Source of the DNA: Ganoderma boninense
Taxonomy: Eukaryota > Basidiomycota > Agaricomycetes > Polyporales > Polyporaceae
NCBI GenBank assembly: GCA_002900995.3
Contig: CM035306.1
Coordinates: forward strand, 1,984,001 to 2,048,000
Reading direction: 5' to 3'
DNA: 64,000 nt
A program made the translations under genes and the position numbers. Within the stretch, counting starts at the first letter, position 1, and each line of letters opens with the position of its first letter. Shown in pieces: positions 46,796 through 59,321 of the stretch. The notes beneath the pieces were generated by a model that searched no databases, was not told the origin of the DNA, and saw only the letters and a program-made list of their open reading frames with translations.

Positions 46796-48004
46796 ATGGC
46801 TCTCCCCTACAAGGCCGTCCCTCTCGTCGCACCAGGACACACGCGACCCGTCACCCACCTCTCTTTCTCCCCTCTCCAGGACGATGGCACGTACGTGTTG
46901 ATCTCAAGCTGTAAAGACGGCAATCCCATGCTTCGCGAATGGACCGGAGACTGGATTGGAACCTTCATCGGACACAAAGGCGCGGTTTGGAGCAGCAAGC
47001 TATCTCCGGATACTTCGCGAGCGGCCTCTGGCAGCGCGGACTTCACAGCGTACGTTTCTCTACCCTCCCCGTCTATATGCACACCTCTATCCCATGGCAT
47101 GTCTTCTCCGTGCCTCTGTTCCTGAACCTATCCCTCGTCTATAGCAAACTCTGGGACACGTACAGCGGCGACTGTCTCCAGTCTTTCCCGCACAATCACA
47201 TCGTCCGAAGTGTCGCACTGTCTCCGAGCTCTTCTTATCTACTCACTGGCGGACAAGAGAAGAAGGTCCGGATGTTCGATCTCAACCGACCGGACGCCGA
47301 GCCCGACTTTCTCGTCGACGCCGCCGGCGCTTTGTCCCACGACGGTACAGTGAAAAGCGTCGTCTGGATTGGAGATCATACTGGGGTCACTGCGGGAGAG
47401 GACGGCAAAATCAAGTGAGATTTCCCTCTTATACTCTATGGTCAATTTGTGTTCCAACACTTAGCATATCACAGGTGGTGGGATCTTCGAACACGGGCCG
47501 TCTCGACAAGTCTCAGCTTCCCGAACCCGATCACGTCAATGGAGTTGTCGCCGCAGACAAACAGGATCGTCGTCACTTCGGGAAAGACTGTGTCTTTCAT
47601 CCCTGTGCTGCCGAACGCGTCTCAAGCTCACACTCTGACGCTTCCTTACGCGCCGTCTTCCGCTTCTATCCATCCCATCCTACAGGATCGCTTCATCACG
47701 GGTAGCACTAGCGATGAATGGGTCCGCATACATGGTGTTGCGGGCGAGGAACGCGAGGTACTCAAAGGCCACCACGGTCCCGTCCACTGCGTCGAGTTCA
47801 GCCCGGATGGCGAGATGTTCGCGAGCGGAAGTGGTGCGTTATTGACATTTGTTTTCAACGTTTGAGCGTCGCTCTATCACATACGCCTATCTGGGTGGTG
47901 TATTTGCTGACTAGTTTGCAGAGGACGGTACAATTCGGCTTTGGCAGACAACTCCAGGGAAGAGCTATGGACTATGGCAAGGCGTACAGGCCGCTACAGG
48001 CTGA
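46796..48004 (+). CDS. STRAP: STRAP-like WD40-repeat protein
   Basis: Four exons. The protein has about seven WD40 blades: GHTRPVTHLSFSPLQDDGTYVLIS; MLREWTGDWIGTFIGHKGAVWSS; SGSADFTA joined to KLWDTYSGDCLQSFPHNHIV; YLLTGGQEKKVRMFDLNRPDAEP; VWIGDHTGVTAGEDGKIK joined to WWDLRTRA; GHHGPVHCVEFSPDGEMFASGS joined to EDGTIRLWQTTPGKSYGLW. The motifs GDWIGTFIGHKGAVW, TGGQ and the final RLWQT..GK.YGLW are specific to STRAP (serine-threonine kinase receptor-associated protein), which in other eukaryotes assists SMN/Gemin complex assembly and mRNA translation; its fungal role is less known. The exact last junction (exon end 47833, next exon 47922) restores GSEDGTIRLW; the stop is at 48002-48004. Start ATG 46796 (MALPYKAVPL) is the first to precede a blade. 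Confidence 0.9.
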
Positions 48005-48469
48005 AGATTTCTACCCGATCTACCCGGACGGACGTTATACACTGCCTTAATGTCGCCTCGCCTTATCTGTCGGTTGTTGTGGGTCAAGGAGATGCGGGTC
48101 GTTGGTCGAGGGCCATGCGTGTGTATGGTAGCGATATCTGGACCAACCGTGCTATCGCGCATGCGCTGGGGTCATGACATATTGGTTGTCGATTCTAACA
48201 TGGATTATTGTGTAACAGGTGTGGTTTGATACGTAAAAAGACACGCACATCAAGACATGAGGCTGAAGATATCAAAGAAACCTTTCACGAGGAGGTCCTT
48301 TGGCCTATCGACTCCTGTTTCGGCATTCAAGGCACCATCCTGCCGTAAAATATGCACGGGTGTCCTTGTTCTCTCTGGAGTCTATCAGCCGACACCTAGC
48401 GCAGAGGCCACGCCACACCGCGCAGAATTGCACACTGGATGCAAACACGCCATGGACCTAACTTCAACG

Positions 48470-50224
48470 TTACACCGCTGCTACTGCCGCCTTCCGCCGG
48501 TACGCAGGGTGCAGCGCGATGTAGTTGTGCCCGTCCGCGCTCTCCCTAGTCGTGGTAACGATGCCGCGCTCTGCTGCGAGCGCCGTGTACTCCTTGAGCC
48601 GCGCGACGCCCGCGCGCTCGTAAATGAGGCTCAGCCGCGTGACCTCCTGCGAGAGCAACTGACCCAGCAGCGAGGACTCGAGCTGCACGACCCCCTCCAC
48701 GAGCTGTCGCTTGAGCACCTTCACGAGCGGCTTGAACTCAGAGGGCAGCTGTGGGGGCGGCTTCTTCACGGCACGCGAGTAGGTCTGCCACCCGGCGCCG
48801 TCGTCGCCCTCAGAGCCGCCTTCATCTGTGCCGAACGATGCAATAGGCCTTGGAATGGGTTTGAACGAGGAGGCATTGACGTTGAGTCCGGGAGGACTAG
48901 ACGATAACGTAGTGCGGATTGCCTTTGTTTCGAAGCCGAGGGCGTCGCTAGTAACTGGCGATGGTTGATTCTGCGCGAACGGGCCCCAGCGGGTGTACTC
49001 GTGTTTTGCCAAGGTGGCCTGCGGTGATAGTTGGTTGCAGTACACACCGATACACAATGTTAGGCTTACCCATGAAGGCGGAGGAGGCGCGGTTGACTTG
49101 TCGCTTGAAGATTTCGATTTCAATGAGGCTGAACTCTTTCGCTCGGAAAGGCTCAGGCTATGGCTCGTGCTGCTGGGAGATGCCTAAGTAGCCATCATTT
49201 GGGCTTAGTGTCATTGAAGATCTGTCTACCAGAATTTGAAGCAGTGACTCACTGTCGTCGGTTCTTGACAATCCGCGTTTCCGCCCGCGCTTTCAAATTT
49301 GCCATCTGGCTCCTGGAGGTGCTCCAAGACCGAGATGTCTCCCGCGCTGGAGGTGCACGTGCCTAACACTCTCCGAGCAGGTGTGCCGCTCTCAACACAG
49401 TCATCCGGCGAACCCAAAGTGTCACCGTCCACAGACGGTTCAAAGGCGGCCTCACTGTGAGCAGGTGATGTGGATGGCGATGTGGATGCAGAACTCCAGT
49501 GCCTGTCAAAGACAAGCTGACCTGCCTTGAGAGCGTTCTGGGGACGGCCATTGCCTGAGGAGTTGACCTGAAAGGTATGCCATTGTTGGACTGAGGGGGG
49601 TATCTCAGGCAAGAAATCATCAGGCCAGTGATAAACGGCGCTGGCTTGAGCTTTGAGGCCGCCGTGCGCAGCACGTGGGGCCAATAGCACAATGCGGTAT
49701 TGGCGGAGAGAGAGGATGGACACGGCGTAGATGAAGTCGCGGTCCCCGGAGATAAGCATAATGGTTGTCGGTGCGGGGTTGTCTATAGCATGCGCCATCA
49801 TATCCACTAGCGTCAAGGATGCACATTAGTGGTGGGCAGACGTACAGATCCACAAACAAGCTTACCCATGATCATCTTGTCTGCCACATCTTTTCTACCG
49901 TTGTGGGGACAGTCGATGAGCGATACACCGCAAGATTGGAGCTCCGAGCGCAGGGCCATGGATTTTACGGACAGCTGCTCAGGGCATTCGAGGTAAGCCT
50001 TGAAGGTCTTCACGCTGCCGTACTGGTGCGCCAGTCGGCGAACCTTGTTCACAATCGTGTAGGGAGGCTCTAGCGCGGGTAAAGCGCAATTCTCTATGCA
50101 CCATTGTCAGTACCATTGCTATAGACAACTCTGGTCAGTGACACAGACCGTAGTCCCAAAAGATGGCAACGCTTTCGGGCATGACCATCGGCTTAATGGC
50201 ACAGGTAAGGTCGGGAAGTGCCAT
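48470..50224 (-). CDS. NYN-domain (PIN-like) putative ribonuclease, copy 2
   Basis: Paralogue of the gene at 33003 on the opposite strand. From ATG 50224 (MALPDLTCAIKPMVMPESVA) the first exon ends in IFWDYE, with the intron at the same codon phase as in copy 1. Then come NKVRRLAHQYGSVKTFKAYLE, LQSCGVSLIDCPHNGRKDVADKMIM joined to VDMMAHAIDNPAPTTIMLISGDRDFIYAV. The acidic residues of the NYN site are all kept. A Ser/Pro-rich linker is followed by a C-terminal segment (FKPLVKVLKRQLVEG, then RLKEYTALAAERGIV, then YIALHPAYR) that again looks like a LOTUS/OST-HTH winged helix. The nuclease core is highly similar between copies, but linker and C-terminal domain have diverged. A TATA-like run lies just upstream of the start. 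Confidence 0.82.
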
Positions 50225-50249
50225 GCCATGGGTAGAATCTACGGTGCTG

Positions 50250-50257
50250 TATATATA
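50250..50257 (-). promoter_or_regulatory. TATA-like sequence upstream of NYN copy 2
   Basis: The minus strand reads TATATATA about 26 bp before the start codon. If it is the core promoter, the mRNA leader is nearly absent; it may instead be fortuitous AT sequence. Confidence 0.3.
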
Positions 50258-51681
50258 GTGATAAGTATGCTATGGCACGTGTTGAATGCATGCATGAGCC
50301 CAGAACTCGACCATAGAAGGGTACTTACCATCGGCTAAGAGCGCTCCGCCGAAGAAGTGGGAACACCAAAGGACCATGTCTCCCCCAGTGCACACGCGGT
50401 ACTGCTTTCAATGTGCTTCGAAGGCCTTGGGGAACAACAAGGGGGTGAAAGAGGACAGACATGCGGTAGTGTTGCTGCTGCATACGCTGGGACATCTGCC
50501 TGTCGTAGGGCTCGTCCGCCTCTTGAGGTCTAGTACAGCGTGATGGTGCATGGCACAGACAGTCCATGAGGAGGCGCTCAGATTCTACAACCCTGGATAT
50601 CTGGCCTAACCGAAACCATCTGTGCTGCGGTAGGAAGACTGGCGGTTCTGTGGATGATTGAAGGTGGGCTGAAGTAGCGCTTTCGATTAGAACAGGTGCA
50701 TGGAAAGGGGGGGGGAGGTCGGCCTTATTCCTGTTCATACATGCTAGTGATTAAGTTTCCTCACTGAGCACGAGGAATAAGAGGAAGAGGTGCACGACCG
50801 AAACTGGAACAGTGGATACCATATATGCTTATGGTTTTTGGCAGTGTGGCCTCGTGTTCGGCCCCTCCGCTTTTGAAATGCCGTTGAAAGCTTCTGAACT
50901 TTCACATGAAAGCCGAGGAGAGACGTAGGCATATAGAATCTCGAACACGTTCCCCGAACGTTGGCCATAAGGAAGGCCAGGCGAACCTGAAGGAAAGTGC
51001 CAGTTGAACTTCAAGTTCCCGCTAGTACTAACGCGTGGCAGTCTCGTGCACCCCTTGAATTTACGACCAATTAAAGAAGGTTCAGATGCTATAGGGCTGT
51101 AGAGAATTTAGAACATACACGGAAAATGCTGTGCCCAGAGTTGAGGTTGGAGTGCCTGGTAGGCGTCCACTTGTTGTACGGCAGAGACTGGAAAGGACCG
51201 CGGGGGAAGTGCACACCGCGGGCCAAAGACGGGCAAACCAACAGTCGCTTGCCCATAAACGGTATCTGCTAGTACTGTGCTTCGGCCCTAGGCGCCGTAC
51301 GCTGGACGTTTGCTACAACGTTCGACTTTCGACACGCAGCCAATACAGTCCGACTTGGAGGCTCAGGCAAGCAGTTCGAGACCCATCGCATGATCACTCG
51401 CCGTCCCGTCTATCCGGCCGCTAGAGCCTGCTTCAGCGCGCGACTCTCCTGCATATGACACGACCTGGCTCACTTGACCGCCCCTTGGTCTCCCTTCGTC
51501 CGCCGCGTAGCATCAATTCACCGTTTTCCTGGCTCCGACACGTCTTCCTGTTATGTTATTCGCGACGCAGGACATCGCTGCTCGACGGCTTTCTCATCTG
51601 GGCTTGAAGAACCTTATCCCATGACTGCCCCATGACCTTGCTCTCATCCACAAGGCAACTTCTCCGGCGCGAACGCGCCTC
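50258..51681. other. Intergenic region with no recognisable gene
   Basis: About 1.4 kb between divergent NYN copy 2 and the SDR gene. A G-run lies near 50706-50717. Open frames are short and domain-free. Confidence 0.4.
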
Positions 51682-51689
51682 CTATAAGG
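51682..51689 (+). promoter_or_regulatory. TATA box candidate of the SDR gene
   Basis: CTATAAGG about 120 bp upstream of the SDR start codon, in a distance range usual for fungal core promoters. Confidence 0.4.
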
Positions 51690-51804
51690 CTATGGATGGT
51701 GGGGGCTGGCTCCACCAGGTGCACTCATCTCTCCTCTCCCGCGGCCGTACTTGCTCCTCTGCTCCTCACTGAATCCTACAGCTAGTTCTCGAATTACGCA
51801 AGCA

Positions 51805-53837
51805 ATGACTTCAATCATGGCACTCTCACTCCTCAAACGTACACATTACTTCACAAAACCGCGCCTTGTCATCAGCAGGGCAACTCTATCGTCCACGGCG
51901 AGCCTCTTCGAGAGTGCACGCGGACGTGGAACTGGCCCTCTCCCTTCTTATGGCCCGGTCGGTGTCGCAAAGGCCCTCGAGACTCCGCCTGACGCGCGTG
52001 AGTCTCGCGATTACACCTCGTGTTTATTTGTCGTCGTGCCACTGACGGAGCGCATCAAATAGCTGCGACGCCGACCCTGTTCGCGAACGAGTTCTCCCTC
52101 GCCGACCGCGTCGCCCTGGTCTCGGGCGGGAACCGCGGCCTCGGGCTCGAGATGGCTCTGGCGCTCGTCGAGGCCGGCGCACGCGCGGTCTACTGTGTGG
52201 ACCTCCCGAAGGACCCGGGCGAGGAGTGGACCAAAGTCCGCGACTACGCGAAGCGTCTAGACGGGATCGCGGGTGAGGGTCGCCTCGAGTACCTCAGCGC
52301 GGACGTGCGCGACCAAGAGCGGATGTGGAAAATTGGCGAGACGATCGGGGACAGGGAGGGCCGGCTCGATGCGTGCGTCGCCGCTGCGGGTATCCTCAGG
52401 AGCCACACGGACTGTTTGGAGTATCCAGCGAAGCAGTTCGAGGATGTGAGTAATTGTAATTTTGCCCATCTGCATAAGTGCCTCTCCCCACACGTTTCTG
52501 GCTCGTGTGGGGACTGTACCTCATCCTTCTTATCTCGCATGCACTCATGCACTATGTATGTGCGACTGCGCATACCCGGTTTTGATATTTTTCCTACCGC
52601 CGTTCGGGCAGAACTTTGAAATCTGAAAATCGGATGAGAGGTCTTGACGCATTGGACAGCCTGAGCCTCCATTGAAGCTCATGGCGACATGACTGTCCGG
52701 ATACGTCTTCTCATCAAACCATCCGGGTTTCTCTGTATGATCGAATGCTGACATCTCGCCCTAACATTTGCGCAGGTAATGAGCATAAACGTGAATGGCG
52801 TCCTCTTCACCGCGCAGGCCGCAGGTCGCCAAATGGAACGCTTCGGGAACGGTGGGAGCATCGTCCTCGTCGCGAGCATGAGCGGCAGTATCACCAACAA
52901 GGTATGTCTTTCATTTCGCCATGGTCTGCCCATTTACTGCCAGCAACCGAGACGATCCGCGCCAGCAGCCGGCCGCGCTGCGTCGCTGGCAAGCATGTCA
53001 TCGTTAATGATGGATGAGATCCGACTGCGCCCTCTCCACACCCACATACCCGCCGCTGCAATCCCGCTTCCATTGTTTGTTCGATCCCGGGCTGACACGC
53101 ACATTTTTCATGCCTGCAGGACCACGCGTGGGTGTCGTACAACACGTCCAAGTCGGCCGTGTTGCAGATGGCGCGCAGCATGGCCTGCGAGCTTGGCCCG
53201 AAGCGCATACGCGTGAACACGCTCAGCCCCGGCCACATCTACACCAAGTGCGTCACCGCTAGCTTGTGATTCAGGCTCTCGCGCCGCCCTGGCTTGGCTC
53301 CCCGACGTTCGGTCACCCGACACACGCAAAACGGGGATGCGCGGTTAGTTCCGCTTCCCGGCGTGCGTTCTCTCCATGAACGCCGGGGACTCGGCGAGCG
53401 AACCAGGGCGGGCGCGGGGGCTTGGGCCGGTCACTGAACCCTGGCGCGTCGCCCCCTGCTAAAAACGGACAGGAAGCGAAGTTGGACGCTGGGTCCTGAG
53501 GCGGGAGAAGCTGACGGTGTGCCTTTTTTGCAGCATGACCGCAGCATACCTTGATACGCAGCCGCACCTGCTGGACAAGTGGGCGAGCCTGAACCCGTTC
53601 GGCCGCATTGGTCGCCCCGACGAGCTGCGCGGCGTAGTGACCTGGCTCGCCAGCGACGCGAGTACGTTTTGCACGGGAAGCGAGTGCGTACCTTTTTCCT
53701 GTTCTATTTTCTTGAGCTTGTCCTGTCGGCTCTCTCCCTGGGTCGGCAGGACAGGTGGACGAGCGCAAGCGGACGCTGATGGGTGCGGGGTGTCTATTTG
53801 CAGCATCCTTGTGAGCGGCGGCCATCATGCGTGGTGA
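51805..53837 (+). CDS. Short-chain dehydrogenase/reductase with mitochondrial presequence
   Basis: Six or so exons. The N-terminal 35 residues (MTSIMALSLLKRTHYFTKPR) are basic and hydroxylated without acidic residues, fitting mitochondrial import. The Rossmann fold follows: FSLADRVALVSGGNRGLGLE (TGxxxGxG-type), YCVDLPKD, LSADVRDQERMW, ACVAAAGIL, MSINVNGVLFTAQAAGRQM, IVLVASMSGSITN joined to DHAWVSYNTSKSAVLQMARSMA (catalytic Ser and YxxxK), KRIRVNTLSPGHIYTN joined to MTAAYLDTQP, and ILVSGGHHAW at the end. Asp in the second strand (CVDLP) is a hint of NAD(H) preference. Relatives include D-arabinitol dehydrogenase and sorbose-reductase-like enzymes; the substrate is not determined here. The intron after the VSINK/ITNK region is about 210 bp, and the one after HIYTN about 280 bp: longer than usual in this window. 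Confidence 0.87.
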
Positions 53838-55100
53838 CGTGAGACTTGGACGTGGTGTATGAAGAGGGTTTGATACTTCTGGGCGGAATCTGATGCATTT
53901 GTAGACGGGTAGGTGGATTGTATGAGAAGAGGCCTCTGAGGAGTACCTGGGACTTGTGATATACTTGGATACCTTGTGTGTACCGCTGGCTGTACTTCGG
54001 GCACATATGTGTGGGCTCATGGAACAGCATTGCGATGTACTCGCTTGTGTGGGCGAGGACGCTTCCTGTGCAAGAGTAGTTACGCGAGCGTGTCCCGATA
54101 GAAGGTGGACATATGACATGTGGATGGACCGGAGCGGTCCGCGTAGTGGAAAGGACGCGCCTTGTGAAGTTGGATCGGGTCACGCATAGCTTCAGAATTC
54201 CCAGCTGTCTATTGCCCGAGAGATAGCGCGGGGTTTGGGATCCCCCAAAGATATGGGCAAGTGATGCGAAGGGGGCTCATGCGATTTGGGTGGGAAGGGC
54301 AACGGGGAAATCGGAGAAGGTTCATATATAGTTTCAAACCTGTACACACAGACCCAGGAAACGGGGGACAGGAGGACTCGGCGGAGGGGTTGCAAGGGAG
54401 GATGACAGTGGTGCGAAATGGAGCGCAAGGATAAAAATGTGGGACGCTGGAGAGACGGGGCCGGGAAGGTAAGTAAGCTTCCGAGAAGGCACCGACGAAG
54501 ATGGAGAGCGTTGGACGGGCGAGAGAGACGCTGTGAGGGTGGACGGCATGTGTACGAAGACCGGACACGCTGATGGTGTGCTGAGCAGAAGGCACATGTT
54601 AGCGTGAGGCGGACGGGCTTAGGGCAAAGCAGACGGGAAGGCCGGGTGATCGGAGACGTGGCCGGCGAGCGAGGGGGAGGCAGCAGGCGAGGGCCGCGGC
54701 GGGGTGACTGCGAGCGAGTCGAGGACGACGGCGGGCTGAGCAGCAGCGGCGGAGCGGACGCAGCGCTCTCGAGCCCAGGACCGCCGCCACGGTGCCGCAG
54801 CGGCGTGACCGGGTGTGACAGACGCCCGGGGAAGGGGGCAGATGGCGGGGGGCACGGGGCGGCGTGACGGGGGGTGACGATCGATCTCGATCGAATGCGC
54901 AGCTGGGGACTGCGGAGTGCGCAGGCGTGCCAACTTTGCAATTGGCTGAGAGCAGATCCCGCTAGCATTCCTCCCGCACTGCGCATCGCAGCACCCATCC
55001 TCTTTCCCTCCTCCACTCTTCTTCTCCCTCGCCTTCCACTCTCATCTCTGCCTTATTCTCGAGCCCGTCGCGCTCCCGGTTTTCCTCTCGCTTGCTCCCC
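53838..55100. other. Intergenic region, GC-rich in its right half
   Basis: About 1.26 kb. A long minus-strand frame (54192-55016) is Pro/Ser/Arg-rich and mirrors base composition, so it is not called. The part at 54600-54870 is very G-rich on the + strand. It probably contains the promoter of the EST1/PIN gene. Confidence 0.45.
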
Positions 55101-58100
55101 ATGCAAGAATCCGCAACCTCCAAAATCGCAACAGTCTCAAGGAAGGGAAAGGGAAAGGAGGGCGCGCAGCCAGACATAGCAGACAGGATAATCGCCCTCA
55201 AGCGGAGGCAGGCGTACGTGTCTGTTTGTTTTCACTATATGCGAGCCAACTTATGCCTCTTTGTGGTTTATAGTACTGCAGCACCCCCCCGCGAAAGGCC
55301 CGAGAGGCCCGAGCGGTCCTCGCAGCCTTCCTCATCCACACCCAGACCTTCCACCGCGCGCCCTTCTTCGCCACGGAGACTGCATGCGCCACCCATCCCA
55401 AGTCCCGACATCATCGTTTCCGAGGCATCTCCATCGCATCTCGAAGCGGACGCGGACGACTTCTCCCGTCGTTTGAAGATCTCCCCCCATTCGCCCCGGG
55501 CTGCGCATGCGCGACCTGCTGCGAACGGCAGTCCCGGTAAGCTATACAACCCAAACACGGTTCCTATCCGCCGCTCCGTTATAACCGCCGAGCCCGACGC
55601 GATGTCCGACGCGGCCTCGTCTTCACACTCCCCACGCGCGATGCCCGCTCGAGTCCTCCAGTCCGCGCAGGCATCAAGAGGCGTGGGCGACTCCCACCGA
55701 GAACTATTCGATCCCCGCAAACATGACCCAGTTCTCTTTTCCACTCAGAACCGACACCACATCCCCACCGCGGCCGTCAGCAGCCCCCCCAATGCTGGCC
55801 GTCCCACACCAACACCCAAGTCTTCCGGGGATTGGGTTTCCGCTTCATCAAATTCTTCAGTATCTTACGCACAGTCAACTATTTCTTCGAACTTCACGCT
55901 CTCTTCTGCTACCGACTCCTCTTCCGCTTCCTCCGCTCTTTTCGATTCTTCAAATCCCGCCGGTCGGAGGTCCGAGGACAGTGCGTCTAGCGCGAACGCC
56001 TTCTCGCGCAAACTCAAGGAAGTCTACCGCACGATCAGCGGCCTAGAGAGCAAGCTGCTTGGCAATGACCGTGATCGGGAGCGCGGGGACGGTGAGCGCG
56101 CTGCGCAGCGAGGCGTCCTCATCAAGGGGCGTCCCGCCAGCACAGGCCTTGCGCGAGACGCCGCGAGCGAGGAGGGCGAGTCGGAGCGGTGGCGCAAGCT
56201 TGTTTCCGAGCACCAGCAGTGAGTCCTTTTCGCGTCATGACATATTGCTAGACATTGATTTCGAAATCACCTCACTAGACTCGCGGAGAACATACGCGAG
56301 ATGCTGGCCCTGACCCTGGCGCCTACGGTTCCGGCCTCGCTAAAGAACATCCCGCAAAAGTACAACCTCATCATTCGCTTATGGTCGCATGGCTTCTACC
56401 ATCTGCTCGAGTCCCTACGCCATGCCGCGCGTCCTCCAACAACCTCTTTGGTTGCGTTGGAGTATCTCCAGGTACGTTGATAGCTTTTGTTTTTCAGGGC
56501 ATCGCTCTGACATACTTTGCAAAGCAATTCCTCAACTACGCCTATGTGTTCTATGGTGGGCTCATTGAGGAACGGAATTTCATTCAATACCGCGGTGCCT
56601 TCTTGGAAGCGTTGGGAGATCTCTCAAGATATTGGATGGCTGTCAGCGCCTTGCTCGAAGGGACTCACTCTTCGAGCAACACGCTAACGGTGTCTGCCGT
56701 CGCAACCAACAACCTCCTGTCTTCCAACACCCCACGCCCACTGTCCCCTAATCCGCCAGCTACTGATCTCCCGTCTAACGCCGTTTCACCCACACCCGCG
56801 CGCATCGATGATAGTCCACAATCATCAGAAGCGGAGATGCCTCTCGGAGCTGAAGCGATTGCGGGTGTTACTGGGATTCCAGCACACAACATCCCTAGTG
56901 TCGGGCAGGAGGCTGCGCGACTTATGGAGCTCGACTCTGACAAGGAGCGATGGAGACAGGTGGCGAAGGACTGGGTCGCGCGGGGCCTGGCTATTACTCC
57001 CAACTCGGGCAAGCTGCAGCACCATCTTGGCCTGCTGAGCCGCGATAAGGATGGGACAGATGAGGAGCTGCGCGGCGTTTACCATTTCGTGAAGAGGTGC
57101 TTTTCCCCCCTAGTCCTTTCCCAGCAAACGTACTGATACTGTATATTTTTAGCATGGTGGCGTTTCATCCGTTCTCAACGGCACGCGAATCTGTGCTCGC
57201 GATGTGGTCGCCAACGGCGCAGGCTCGGCGCCAGGCGCCAGACGCGCGCCTGCCCGAACTCTTCGTGCTTCTGCACGGGATGCTGTTCACGAACATCCAG
57301 CTCGACGACTTCAAGCGCGTCCTGGAGCGCTTCCAGGAAAAGCTCGAGATCGGAGGCAAGCACAACAATACCTCTTTCCGTATATGGGCGCTCACTCAGT
57401 GTTCTCTTCGTAGATGGCGAGCAAGTCGAAGAGCGAGAATGGATTATGATGGCACTCATCAATATTTCATCGCTGTTGGAGTACGGTCGCCCTACGGCTG
57501 TGCTTCGCCGTGTCGCGAGTATTGAGACGCGTGGCCTTGCTGGTCCGAACCTCAGCCCCACCCTCCCCAACGGAGTCTCCGCCGGTCGGATCAAGGTCCT
57601 CATGGCCAAGCGCCTCGACGGCGATAATTCCCGAATGGAGGTCGACGACGACGGTGGCGGCGATGAGAAGGTCATCCCAGGCGAAACGCTTGACGGATCC
57701 ACCGCGAGCGTCGAGGAGCTGCCCGCTGCTTTGGGATTTGCCATGCAACTCACCTTCGTTATGCTCTCCCACACCTTGCGCCACCCCTTGCGTCGCCAGA
57801 GCCAATATGCGACCCCGACCTTCAATCCATACAACACGGTTATGCTCACCTTCCTGGCGACTGTACTCCGCGACCCATCGGCGCGTTCCGCTCTCGAGCG
57901 CTCGATCCCCTGGGAAGAACTAGCCCATTTCTTATCCAACATTTCTCGCCGCGACGTAGCGCGCGAGTACCAGAAGTCCAGCGTTGAAGGAGGCTTCCTG
58001 CTGACCAGCGGGTGCAAGCCGCTCCCTGAGGACTGGTGCGTGCGCGGTATGGGTTGGGCCGGAAAGAAGGTGTTCGAGCGTGGGTTCTGGAACAAGGACA

Positions 58101-59321
58101 CTGACGCCGCCGGGGAGGAACGGAATATCGAGGTGGAGGTCCTCGACCGCCTCGAGGTTCCTGACCAGGCGATGGAGGACGTGATCGAGGACGATGGCGA
58201 TGACCGCCAGGCTAACGACCAGTCTCCCGAGAAGCGGCGCTCAGTCCGCCTTGCCCGCGCCGGGCTCCGCATCGCGCGCGACATTCACGGCTTCAAGTTC
58301 ACACCTGCCTCGTCGCCGGAAGGCCGTCCATCGTGGCGGGTTGAGGGCGTCCTTGCGGATAAGGTTGCTCGGTGGAAGGAGGAGGAGCGGATCGAGCGTG
58401 AGGCGGAGGAACAGCGGTTGCGAGGGACGAGGTGGGAGGACGACTCGATGGAGGTGGACGAGGACGAGGACATGCACGTGGATGGCGAGTCGAGTGAGGA
58501 CGATGAGGGCGACTCGGAGGAGATCCGGAACCTCAAGGCGAGTACTCAATCTCCGCGCTAGATCTACGATGGGGGCTAACGTGCTCTTGCTGCTTGTTTG
58601 CTTTAGGCGCGCCGGAGATACCTTCAAACTCTTCTCGAGTCTGGCCAGCGTGAGCCTCGAAGGCGGCCGCGCGGCCCGTCCGCGCGCAAGGCGGAAGCTG
58701 GTCGCCAGGCGTTGCGCTTGGTACCCGGATATTCGGTGCTTGTTGTCGACACGAATATTCTTCTGTCGTCATTGGCCGAGTTTTCCGCGCTCGTTGAGTC
58801 AGGCTGCTGGACTATGGTGGTGCCGCTGCCAGTCATTATGGAGCTTGACAGCCAGGCTACGGGAAACACAACTCCTCTTGGTCAAGCCGCGGCGGCCGCG
58901 CTCGACTACATCACCGCGCATATCCGCTCACACTCCGCCTCGCTCAAGGTCCAGACGTCTCGTGGTAACTACCTGACGAACCTCAACGTCCGACTCGAGG
59001 AGGTCGATTTCTCTAGCAGCACCTGGGAGCGCAGTATGGACGATTTGATTCTTCGTGCCGCGCTCTGGCAGGACGAGCACTGGATTGATCGCTCTGCGAT
59101 GCTGAAGGTTGGCGACTCTGCCAAGGACACGGCCGGCGCAGCAAAGGTTGTCTTGCTCAGCTTCGATCGTATGCGTAAGCCATCACTCCTCTTCGCTTAT
59201 AAGGCGCAACGTAATGCTAACGCCGCCACCTGTCCTCTTAGTGCGCCTCAAAGCCCGTTCACGACAGTTGAACGCTGCCAGCGAGCAGGAGCTTGCGTCT
59301 ATCCTTGCTCCAGCCTCGTAA
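55101..59321 (+). CDS. EST1/SMG-type protein with C-terminal PIN nuclease domain
   Basis: A large multi-exon gene. A Ser/Pro-rich, probably disordered N-terminus of about 300 residues is followed by the EST1/SMG helical region: RWRKLVSEHQQ joined to LAENIREMLA, YNLIIRLWSHGFYHLLESLRH, EYLQEFLNYAYVFYGGLIEE, SGKLQHHLGLLSRD and VKSMVAFHPFSTARESVLAM. After a conserved middle (LPELFVLLHGMLFTNIQLDD, FATVLRD-type segments) and an acidic coiled region comes a PIN domain: VLVVDTNILLSSLAEF, VPLPVIMELDSQA, SMDDLILRAALWQ, then VVLLSFDRM joined to LRLKARSRQLNA. This is the layout of SMG6-like nonsense-mediated decay endonucleases and of fungal EST1-related proteins. The usual TDDR at the last acidic site reads SFDR here. 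The last intron (59175-59241) is confirmed by the restored motif. ATG 55101 was chosen; the frame upstream begins with a TTG. Confidence 0.85.

Noticed and set aside
54192..55016. A 274-codon minus-strand frame upstream of the EST1/PIN gene.
   Set aside because: Pro/Ser/Arg low complexity over a GC-rich promoter-like region; other frames there are open as well. No family resemblance.
57175..58284. A 369-codon open frame on the minus strand within the EST1/PIN gene.
   Set aside because: It is antisense to the conserved helical region and is Ser/Arg-rich with no domain; a codon-bias shadow.
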